Positions 1-7,777 of a stretch of 25,198 bases of DNA are shown piece after piece. Within the stretch, counting starts at the first letter, position 1. Every line of letters starts with the position of its first letter. Source of the DNA: MGR-bin208 sp043779285 (GTDB lineage Bacteria > Bacteroidota > Bacteroidia > Chitinophagales > Chitinophagaceae); contig JAYWEL010000117.1 of NCBI GenBank assembly GCA_043779285.1, forward strand, positions 1 to 25,198, read 5' to 3'. The translations under genes and the position numbers were made by a program. The notes under the pieces were generated by a model. That model was not told the DNA's origin. It saw only the letters and a list, made by a program, of their open reading frames with translations, and searched no databases.

Positions 1-92
1 TTTCTGCGGTATAATACCATCTAAGATTTACACATAGTCCCTGCCCGTCCGGTCAGGCGGGCGTTGGACTATTTAGTAAATCAAGATGGTAT
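1..92. repeat. 92-bp dispersed palindromic repeat, left copy
   Basis: This stretch is the exact reverse complement of 19756-19847. The match runs to the window edge, so the repeat may extend further left. Inside it, 14-40 and 66-92 form imperfect 27-nt inverted arms (ATACCATCT...ATAGTCC against GGACTAT...AGATGGTAT) around a GC-rich core that is itself partly self-complementary. It encodes no protein. The structure fits a REP-like or MITE-like dispersed hairpin; a target-site duplication could not be seen because the outer flank is missing. Confidence 0.85.
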
Positions 93-135
93 AAGATTAA
101 AATACACTTAAGAATTTCTATATTCTTTTTTAAAT

Positions 136-178
136 AATAAAACAGGCTGTCCCTAATTTTGGGGCAGCCTGTTTTATT
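136..178 (-). terminator. Rho-independent terminator of the susCD operon
   Basis: An 18-bp stem (136-153 with 161-178, one G-U pair) closes a 7-nt loop. It lies 27 bp beyond the susD stop codon. Read on the minus strand, the stem core CAGGCTGCCCC is flanked by an A-rich 5' side and a T-rich 3' side, so it may work in both directions. Confidence 0.85.
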
Positions 179-204
179 AAATTTTGATATATTAACCTAA
201 AATA

Positions 205-1851
205 CTATTTAGGATTTTTTGTAGCAGCACTACCTGAAGCGGCAGGATTAATAGCCAATTCATTGTCTGGAACATCCCAATAATCTAGGAATCCATAATC
301 AATTCGGGCATTTGTATTTACAGCACCCGTACTTGAAATAACTACACTACCTGTTCTTCCACCACCTTGTGCAATCGGATCGATAAATCCGAAACGACGG
401 GCATCATAAAATGATAACCCGATGAATGGCAATGCACACCTTCTTTCTCTTCTTAATTCTTCCCTGGCTTGTGCCAAAGTTAAACCTGTACCTGAAACTG
501 CTGCAATGCCAGCACCTTGAGATGCACGAACAGCATCAACTAAAGCAAGTCCAGCATCAATGGATCCGGTATTAATTAAAGCCTCAGCTCTCATTAAATC
601 ATTTTCTTCATAACTGCTTGCCAAAAATATTTCTTCCAAACCAGCTCCTACATTTGTGTATACTTTTACACCAGCTAAACCTGCTCCTGTATTAATTAAT
701 CTCCAACGGGTATTGAAAGAATTACCCCTGTCAGAATTACCAATCCAGGTAGCAGTAATAACCATATTATTAGTTAACCTTCTATCACCGGCTTTAAATT
801 CCTGCACCAGTCTTTCACTTAATTTATACGTATTTGCACCAGCTTGAGCTCCCTGAATCCTAGAAGCCACGGTTCCACTTGCTGGAATTAACCAATCGCC
901 TGCTGCATTTGAACGGCCTGTAAATACCTTATCGGCAGATCCAACACCGCTTCCGCTTGCAGTCAATGTCAGAATACTGTTCCATTGTGCTGCTGTCATT
1001 GATTTTGCAACTGTATTTACCAATATATTCCGGGCTTTCATTGTACTTATGCTTCTTTTCCATTCTGCTACGCTCAAAACGCCCCCTTTACCTACCTGGC
1101 AAAAACTTGGAATTAGTGCAGTTAAAACTGAATTATGTGCAGCTACTACTGTAACATCGTTTAAAGCTGTTGCACTCAGATCCAGATTTTTATTGGACTC
1201 GGCAATAAGGGCTTCTTTTGTTACGTATTTATTATTCGTAACAGAAGCCACATCATTGATCAATCCGGCATAATAAATTGAACCGATTCTTGCATATGCA
1301 AATCCTTTCCACCAATATGCCCAGGCTTTAATGGTTGCCTTTTTAGTTGCTCCATCTGCAGCAAAGGTTATTTTATCAACATTAGCTAAAATAAAATTAC
1401 TAGAACTGATCATGGAGTACATATAAGCCCACTCATAAAAAAGTGGATTTTGTCCCTGATTAGAATTTTGATTAATAGAACGAATCATGTCAATCTGCTT
1501 CTTCGGTGAGTTTGGGTTTATTACCACGGTTCCATTATCCAATGTAACAGCATCCGGGCAACCAAGCTGGTTTGTGAATCCATTCGCTGCTTCCATACCG
1601 ATGGCGTCTCCCATCATTTCATGAAACCCAATTGCTCCGGACCAAAAGAATCCATAAACTCCATCTGAATGTTTAAGGTCTCTGAATCCGTTCCGGTATA
1701 TACCGCCTTGGGCAAAGGCCAGCATACCTGCTTCAGTTAAGGCACTTTCAGGTATAGGTTGGTTTGTGTTTTTGATATCTAATTCCTTTTTACATGAGAT
1801 AAAGCTGCTAAGCAATAGCAAAGTAAAAAGTAAGGTTTGTATTTTTTTCAT
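205..1851 (-). CDS. SusD/RagB-family outer-membrane nutrient-binding lipoprotein
   Basis: This is a surface lipoprotein that caps a SusC transporter and binds its ligand outside the cell. The 548-residue product starts with a lipoprotein signal peptide; Cys20 follows the hydrophobic run (SFIS-C-KK) and is the likely lipidation site. Residues 463-491 carry the family's conserved helix with RRERR...GLSFYDARRFG, and the C-terminus has the usual WDVPDNELAINP segment. Length is typical of the family. It begins 18 bp after the susC stop, so the two genes are almost certainly cotranscribed, and a strong terminator follows. No glycoside hydrolase, sulfatase or peptidase lies next to it, so the substrate cannot be inferred. 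I am sure of the family and give no symbol because it is not the starch protein itself. Confidence 0.93.
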   Translation of the reverse strand: MKKIQTLLFTLLLLSSFISCKKELDIKNTNQPIPESALTEAGMLAFAQGGIYRNGFRDLKHSDGVYGFFWSGAIGFHEMMGDAIGMEAANGFTNQLGCPDAVTLDNGTVVINPNSPKKQIDMIRSINQNSNQGQNPLFYEWAYMYSMISSSNFILANVDKITFAADGATKKATIKAWAYWWKGFAYARIGSIYYAGLINDVASVTNNKYVTKEALIAESNKNLDLSATALNDVTVVAAHNSVLTALIPSFCQVGKGGVLSVAEWKRSISTMKARNILVNTVAKSMTAAQWNSILTLTASGSGVGSADKVFTGRSNAAGDWLIPASGTVASRIQGAQAGANTYKLSERLVQEFKAGDRRLTNNMVITATWIGNSDRGNSFNTRWRLINTGAGLAGVKVYTNVGAGLEEIFLASSYEENDLMRAEALINTGSIDAGLALVDAVRASQGAGIAAVSGTGLTLAQAREELRRERRCALPFIGLSFYDARRFGFIDPIAQGGGRTGSVVISSTGAVNTNARIDYGFLDYWDVPDNELAINPAASGSAATKNPK

Positions 1852-1869
1852 AAAAAATAATTTATTTAA

Positions 1870-4800
1870 TTAAAAGCCTAAGTTTAGTCCTACCTGATAT
1901 GTTTTCAGATTTGGAACGGTATTATGATCAACACCTCTGTCGAATGCCGAATTGGATGTACCAGAACTTACTTCCGGATCAAATCCCTGGTATTTGGTAG
2001 AAGTAAATAAATTACGTCCTGTCAGCACCAATTGCAATCTGTTAAAGCCGTTAATTTTTACAAATTTTGCAAAGTCAAATGCCATAGATAAGTTACGTAG
2101 TCTTAAGAAAGAAGCATCCTCGTAAAAATAATTCCGGGTTCCATTCGCTTGTACATTTGCATAAACACCTCTGTAGAAAGAAGCGTAGGCTTCTGTAACG
2201 CCATCAATTGTAAATGGTTTTGCATAATCCTTATGTATACCATCTCTGTACATCCACTGTCTGGTTTGATTATAGATATGGCTTTTGTAAATCCAATCCC
2301 ACTGCATAGATAGCTGGAAAAAGTTTTTATAAGAAAGTTCATTGATGAATGACATATTGAATTTAGGATTAGGATCGCCTAAGGAAACCTTTTCAGGAGT
2401 AACAAAAGGAATTTTTGTTGCTTTATCTACAACCCATCCATTTGAAGCAATCGTATAAAGCCCCTGCGATGCAACCGGAATATATGGAACACCTTTTGCA
2501 TTGGTTTGTGTAAGGCTGGTGATCATATTGTTTCCATAAAGCTGTCCAACTCTTTCACCTGCTTTCAATACATAGTTACTGCTACCTGCATTTGAAATAA
2601 CAATAATTTCAGCTCCTCCTAATACAGACGATATCATGGAGGTTTGTTTGCTGAAATTGGTGGTAAAATTCCAGCTTATATTATTGCTGTTCAATACACT
2701 TGCATTTAAGGATGCTTGAATACCATTTGACGTTAACCCAAATGCATTATCCAACACAGTGCCTATACCAGAACTTGGAGGGGCATCCACATTATAAATA
2801 GCGTTGTCTGTACTCCTGTCCCAATAAGTTGCAGACAAATTAATAGAACTTAACCAATTACCCTTTAATCCTTTAAACGTCATATCCATACCAACTTCAA
2901 GTTCTTTAGATATTTCCACGTTCAAATTTGGATTTGGATTATTTACTCTTGTTGTAAATCCAACTGTATTGCCAATGTTTGCAGTACCTAAAGTTGGGAA
3001 ACGATCAAAAGCTCTTGGCTGAATACCAGCAGCACCATATGCAGCTCTTACTTTGAACTCTGGCATAATAGAACTTACTTTACTATTCTTCCAAAAATCT
3101 AATTGAGAAAGTCTTACATAAGCATCTCCTCTTGGGAAAGTAGCAGGCTTAGAACCTTTACCGAAAGCAGACGAATAATCACTTCTTACTCCACCAGAAA
3201 TACCAGCCCACTCACCAATTTCAAACCGGTGATTTAATAAATACCCGTAAGTAACAAACTTCTCTCTGTAATCAGATTGAACTCGGTGTGTTACCATCTG
3301 ATTAGCGGTATACGGTTTATAGAACGGTGCATCACCTCCCCAAGTAATATATTGCTGGAAATCATTTTTTCTGAAATCGTAGGCAATTTGCGTACTTGTT
3401 TTAACCGGTATGTTGATATTGAAATCTTTCTCAAAATCAGTTCGGATAGTTGCAGTACCTATTAAATTCTGGAAAAAAGTTCTGTATCGGAAATTATCAA
3501 TTGAACCGGAAGTACCTACAGCACCTGCACTATAATAGTTTCCATTCCAAACTCTTGCACCATTCCAGAATCTATAACTCGGATTATCATCCTGTGCAGC
3601 TACATCATACTTGGTATCCTGAGTCTGATAATTCATACCATACTTTACATCAAAATCTACAAAACGGTTCGGCTTGTAATTCAAACTGAAGTTTTGAACA
3701 ATGTCGATTTTGTTGTCCAAATTACTTGAATACTGGGTTCTGTAATTAGGATTATATCCATTTACACCCGAAGCATCACCATAATAGTATCCATAATCAC
3801 CATTCGGCATTTTATACTGATAGTCAGCAAAAGGTCTTGTATTATTCAATGCAAACATGATACCTCTACCTGTTTGATCGTTTAAGCTGTTCTTTGTATA
3901 AATCAATTGTGTTGTTGATCTGAATTTTAAATTCTTTGCAAGACCCACACCAATATTTGACGTTAAATTTGAACGGGAGAAATCGCCGTTGTTCTTGAAC
4001 GTACTTTGCTGACGGTTATCTGATACAGAGAAATTGAAATCTACATTCTCTTTTGCTCCAGAAATGGTTATAGCATGGTTCGTTGTGTTTGCAGGTATAT
4101 AAAACTCCTCAAAGTGGTCATAATATTTAAGGTTATTGGTTCCATACGGCTTTTTTATTAATGTCAACGGTGAGTTTAAATCAATCAATACGTTTTCACG
4201 AAAAACACTGATAGCAGGATCTAAAGCGATCGGGTTTCCGGAACTTCCTACAACATCGCCATTGGCATTCGTTGTAAATCCATGAAGTCTTGCTTTTTCT
4301 ACATTTCCATTATTCAACATGGTATTACGGGCAATACTGGATGAAGCTTCAATCTGAATCTTACCCATTTTTCCTTTTTTGGAAAATAACTGGATAACTC
4401 CATTTGCTCCCTGTGCACCATAAATAGTTGCAGATGCCGCACCCTGAACAACCTCTACTCTTTCAATATTGGTTAAGTCAAGTGAATTCAAATCCGTTCC
4501 ACGTACTTCAATTCCATCTAACATGATCATCGGTAATGTTCCTCTGTTAATGGTATTAACACCTCTTAATAAGATATTGGTTGGACGGCCGGGAGAACCA
4601 TTGGTGCTACTTATTTGCGCACCGGCAATCTTTCCTACTAAAGCCTGATCAACCGAAGCAGACATTCCACCAGGTAATTTATCTGATGTAATAGATTCTA
4701 CGGAGATCCCCAGTTTTTTCTTACTGGTTGCAACTCCAACTCCCGTAACTACTACTTCAGAAAGTTCTGAAATACTTGTTTGAAGTGTAACACTTAATGT

Positions 4801-5067
4801 GTTTGCTGAGCCAATAGCTACCTCTTTAGTTGTCATACCTGCTGAAGAAAAAACCAATGTTTTTGCATTAGCTCCAACTTCAATAGAATAAGATCCATCA
4901 GCTTTTGTTGTAGTTCCTGTTTTGGTTCCCTTTACCAGGGTTGTAACATTTGAAAGGGCTTCTCCTTTCTCATCGATAACTTTTCCAGTTATCGTTTTTT
5001 GAGCCATCAATTGTCCTGCAAAGAACAAGGAGGCCAAACTGAATAATAGCAATTTTCGCATTTGCAT
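1870..5067 (-). CDS. SusC/RagA-family TonB-linked outer-membrane transporter
   Basis: This is a TonB-dependent barrel that imports a ligand handed over by the SusD partner encoded just downstream. The 1065-residue product has a signal peptide ending near AQ (residue 23). A carboxypeptidase-regulatory-like beta-sandwich follows (about 24-95, TGKVIDEKGEALSNV), then a TonB-box-like SEVVVTG segment near 104, and a plug domain (about 115-235) with LLRGVNTI and GAQGANGVIQ. The barrel ends in a terminal Phe, as expected for BAM-assembled proteins. There is no N-terminal secretin/TonB short domain, so signalling through an anti-sigma factor is unlikely, and none is nearby. Translation may begin at the first Met or at Met3 (5061). 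Substrate is unknown. Confidence 0.94.
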   Translation of the reverse strand: MQMRKLLLFSLASLFFAGQLMAQKTITGKVIDEKGEALSNVTTLVKGTKTGTTTKADGSYSIEVGANAKTLVFSSAGMTTKEVAIGSANTLSVTLQTSISELSEVVVTGVGVATSKKKLGISVESITSDKLPGGMSASVDQALVGKIAGAQISSTNGSPGRPTNILLRGVNTINRGTLPMIMLDGIEVRGTDLNSLDLTNIERVEVVQGAASATIYGAQGANGVIQLFSKKGKMGKIQIEASSSIARNTMLNNGNVEKARLHGFTTNANGDVVGSSGNPIALDPAISVFRENVLIDLNSPLTLIKKPYGTNNLKYYDHFEEFYIPANTTNHAITISGAKENVDFNFSVSDNRQQSTFKNNGDFSRSNLTSNIGVGLAKNLKFRSTTQLIYTKNSLNDQTGRGIMFALNNTRPFADYQYKMPNGDYGYYYGDASGVNGYNPNYRTQYSSNLDNKIDIVQNFSLNYKPNRFVDFDVKYGMNYQTQDTKYDVAAQDDNPSYRFWNGARVWNGNYYSAGAVGTSGSIDNFRYRTFFQNLIGTATIRTDFEKDFNINIPVKTSTQIAYDFRKNDFQQYITWGGDAPFYKPYTANQMVTHRVQSDYREKFVTYGYLLNHRFEIGEWAGISGGVRSDYSSAFGKGSKPATFPRGDAYVRLSQLDFWKNSKVSSIMPEFKVRAAYGAAGIQPRAFDRFPTLGTANIGNTVGFTTRVNNPNPNLNVEISKELEVGMDMTFKGLKGNWLSSINLSATYWDRSTDNAIYNVDAPPSSGIGTVLDNAFGLTSNGIQASLNASVLNSNNISWNFTTNFSKQTSMISSVLGGAEIIVISNAGSSNYVLKAGERVGQLYGNNMITSLTQTNAKGVPYIPVASQGLYTIASNGWVVDKATKIPFVTPEKVSLGDPNPKFNMSFINELSYKNFFQLSMQWDWIYKSHIYNQTRQWMYRDGIHKDYAKPFTIDGVTEAYASFYRGVYANVQANGTRNYFYEDASFLRLRNLSMAFDFAKFVKINGFNRLQLVLTGRNLFTSTKYQGFDPEVSSGTSNSAFDRGVDHNTVPNLKTYQVGLNLGF

Positions 5068-5157
5068 GTTTTTTGGTTTGTGAAAGAAAGTTTATCAAAA
5101 AAAAGGATCGAACAATTTTTAAAATTAAATTCAAAAACCGATTCCGATTCTTCCTCT

Positions 5158-5181
5158 TAACAAAAATCAAATATTTTGTTA
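5158..5181. promoter_or_regulatory. Possible operator palindrome upstream of susC
   Basis: TAACAAAA (5158-5165) and TTTTGTTA (5174-5181) form a perfect 8-bp inverted repeat with an 8-nt spacer, about 90 bp upstream of the susC start. The region is very AT-rich, so chance palindromes are expected. No clean TAnnTTTG promoter was found for susC between 5068 and 5301. Confidence 0.25.
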
Positions 5182-5223
5182 AAAATGACATACGAATATA
5201 TGTTTCTAAAACAATATTTTTTT

Positions 5224-5258
5224 AAAAAAAACGAAATCTATTACATTAATTTTTTCGT
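5224..5258 (-). terminator. Weak terminator downstream of the RND gene
   Basis: On the minus strand, ACGAAA (5258-5253) pairs with TTTCGT (5236-5231) around a 16-nt loop that holds a small inner ATTA/TAAT pairing. A run of eight T follows at 5231-5224. The stem is short and AT-rich, but it lies 43 bp past the RND stop and before susC, where a terminator is expected. Confidence 0.35.
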
Positions 5259-5301
5259 AATATATGAGTAGCTGGAATTGACTCAAACGAATATTAATTT
5301 T

Positions 5302-7623
5302 TTATTGTTTATCCTTTCCAAATCCAATTAAAATGGCAGGCAGTAATACCAGGTTTGTTAGGGTTGCGGTAATTAATGTAAGTGAAGTTAGCCAACCAAG
5401 AGATTGAGTTCCTCCAAAACCACTGAAACAAAAAATAACAAACCCGACTATAAGTACCATAGAAGTATAGATAATACTGATACCGGTGCTATGAATGGTT
5501 TGAATAACCGTTTTTTCGATATTGTTATTATAGTTTCGAAGTTCCTGTTTATAATTTACCAGAAAACGTATAGTGATATCTATGGCGATGCCCAGTGCTA
5601 CACTAAATATCAATACGGTTGAAGGCTTCAAAGGCACACCAGTCCATCCCATTACACCGGCAGTAATAATAAGGGGTATTACATTGGGAATTAAAGAAGT
5701 GATTAGAATTCGCCATGACCTGAATAAATAAAACATACAGATTGCTATAAAAAGGAAGGCCCATAAAATACTTTCCTTCAATCCATTGATAATAAAACGG
5801 CTTCCTTCCAGAAAAGTAATACTGGTACCGGTGAACTGTACGTCATATTTATCTTTTGCAAATAATTGGTCCGATCTTTTTTGAATACTGTCAATGATCT
5901 GTGGTAATCGCAGGCTTCCAACATCCTGCATATTTACACTAATGCGGGCTTCCATTTTATCTTCATCCATAAAGCTAGAGACTATTTTTGCAAAAGAATT
6001 TTTTGCAGCTGTACTGTCTTTTCGCATGGTTAAATATTTCGAAAGCCCCGGCAAGTCAAACTCGGATGGCATGCTGTAATACAAACTGTCCCCCTCGAAA
6101 AAGGCCTGTTTGGCAAATTTCAACCCATCCACAATACTTAATGGTTTGCCAATTGCAGAGATAGTTTGCATGTACTGAGTCAATGAATCGATTCTTTCCA
6201 GGTTATTGAGATTACGGCTCACGCCATATTTCTTATGCGTATTTACCAATATTTCCAATGGCATCACCCCACTAAAATGATGTTCGAAAAATTTCAGATC
6301 AGTATATAGTTTATCTGTTTTGGGTATATCATCAACGATATAACCAACACTTTTTAATTGCGTCATACCCGTTATGGAAATCAACATAATAACTACCGTT
6401 GTTACAAAAATCAATCGACGATGGTTCAAGGACCATCTTTCCAGTCTGTCGAGCCAACGATGTAAATTTGCATTGTGCAAATACTTCGTGTGTCTTGATT
6501 TGGGTTTTGGCAAATAGGCTAACACAGCCGGAATAATAATCAGCGAAATAAAAAATAAGGCCATAATATTTATACCTGCCACTACACCAAACTCTTGCAG
6601 AATGGCACTCTTGGTCAATGCAAATACGGCAAAGCCAATTGCTGCAGTTAGATTACAGAACAGGGTAACAATACCCATTTTCTCTACCATTAAAATCAAC
6701 GCTGCATTTTTATCTCCAGTTTGATTATACGAAGTATGATATTTATTGAGGAAGTAAATGCAATTGGGTATGCCAATTACAACAACTAATGGAGGAATCA
6801 ATGCAGTTAACAACGTAATGTTGTATCCTAATAAATGCATGGTTCCCAAACTCCACACAACACCTATGCTCACTACCGCCAATGAAAGTAGCATAGAACT
6901 TAGCGAGCGAAAAAACAATAACAGAATAATAGCACATAAAAGAGCCGAAGCCAATAAGAACCATTTCATTTCATCGGCAATACGGGTTGCCATTTCGGTT
7001 CGGATAAGTGGAAGCCCACTTTTATATACTTGTGTTTGTGTGTCAAAAGAAAATTCATTGGCCAATTTTGAAATGGAACTAACTACCGCAGCTCTGTCCT
7101 TCGAATTCATTACCTCATTGTTGATTTTCACCCCCATTAACCAGGCATTGGATTTAAGATTGTAAATCCGGTTCTGATAAAATGGAAGATTTAAAAAAAC
7201 ATTCTTTCCGCTATCGATTGCCTGTTGCCCCGTTCCGATATTTTCAAAAATATTCTTTGCTTCCAGTTTTTCGGTTTCATAATTTTTAACCAAATTAACC
7301 GCCGAAACAATTGATATAACTTCTTCTACTGCATTCAGTTTTTTTAATTCATGATGAAGCGTTTTGTATTTATTAAAGAAAGAAGCATCAAAAAATTGTT
7401 CAGTCTGAACCCCCAACACCATCAAGTTTCCATCTTCCCCATATTTTTTTCTGAACTCCTGAAAAGCAATATATTTCGGATTGTCGGTTGGTATGGCCCT
7501 GACAAACTCGTAGCTCAGTTTTACCTTGCTGGCATGGTATCCCATGAAAACAGTCATGAATAATAATGCTGTTAATAAAATAAGTCGTTTGTGATAAATG
7601 AATTGACCGAGTTTTCTCCACAT
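5302..7623 (-). CDS. RND-superfamily (MMPL/Patched-like) membrane transporter
   Basis: This 773-residue inner-membrane protein belongs to the predicted RND exporters that work without the AcrB-type docking domain. It has the two-fold layout of the family. The first membrane segment (about 13-29) is followed by a periplasmic domain (30-218) and a five-segment bundle (219-371). A second half repeats the plan: a segment at 403-418, a periplasmic domain to about 610, and a final bundle. The second half keeps the conserved GIAIDITIR motif (Gly678, Asp682) that in relatives carries the proton-coupling acid. The matching place in the first half reads GIPNC (284-288), with Asn where many relatives have Asp. 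Cargo could be lipid or another hydrophobic compound; nothing nearby identifies it. It is transcribed toward susC but separated from it by 234 bp. Confidence 0.85.
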   Translation of the reverse strand: MWRKLGQFIYHKRLILLTALLFMTVFMGYHASKVKLSYEFVRAIPTDNPKYIAFQEFRKKYGEDGNLMVLGVQTEQFFDASFFNKYKTLHHELKKLNAVEEVISIVSAVNLVKNYETEKLEAKNIFENIGTGQQAIDSGKNVFLNLPFYQNRIYNLKSNAWLMGVKINNEVMNSKDRAAVVSSISKLANEFSFDTQTQVYKSGLPLIRTEMATRIADEMKWFLLASALLCAIILLLFFRSLSSMLLSLAVVSIGVVWSLGTMHLLGYNITLLTALIPPLVVVIGIPNCIYFLNKYHTSYNQTGDKNAALILMVEKMGIVTLFCNLTAAIGFAVFALTKSAILQEFGVVAGINIMALFFISLIIIPAVLAYLPKPKSRHTKYLHNANLHRWLDRLERWSLNHRRLIFVTTVVIMLISITGMTQLKSVGYIVDDIPKTDKLYTDLKFFEHHFSGVMPLEILVNTHKKYGVSRNLNNLERIDSLTQYMQTISAIGKPLSIVDGLKFAKQAFFEGDSLYYSMPSEFDLPGLSKYLTMRKDSTAAKNSFAKIVSSFMDEDKMEARISVNMQDVGSLRLPQIIDSIQKRSDQLFAKDKYDVQFTGTSITFLEGSRFIINGLKESILWAFLFIAICMFYLFRSWRILITSLIPNVIPLIITAGVMGWTGVPLKPSTVLIFSVALGIAIDITIRFLVNYKQELRNYNNNIEKTVIQTIHSTGISIIYTSMVLIVGFVIFCFSGFGGTQSLGWLTSLTLITATLTNLVLLPAILIGFGKDKQ

Positions 7624-7710
7624 AATATTTTCTTTAAAAGCAGTCTGGGATATAGTAGAATTATTGCGGCAAAGAAAAGCATTTTTTTCAGAAGCCCTTA
7701 TTTAAAGCCT

Positions 7711-7743
7711 TTGTTATAAATCAAATTGCATTGTATAAATTTG
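7711..7743 (+). promoter_or_regulatory. Bacteroidota-type promoter of porZ-recO
   Basis: TTG at 7711-7713 (TTTG from 7710) and TAAATTTG at 7736-7743 match the Bacteroidota -33/-7 form TTG-N-TAnnTTTG with a 22-nt spacer. The expected transcription start, near 7750, leaves a leader of under 30 nt before the GTG start at 7778. Confidence 0.65.
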
Positions 7744-7777
7744 AAGCGAACTATTATCCGGTTAATTAATAATTTAC

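Noticed and set aside
5068..5301. Consensus promoter for susC
   Set aside because: No TAnnTTTG box in the right direction was found on the minus strand; several near matches in AT-rich DNA are not convincing.
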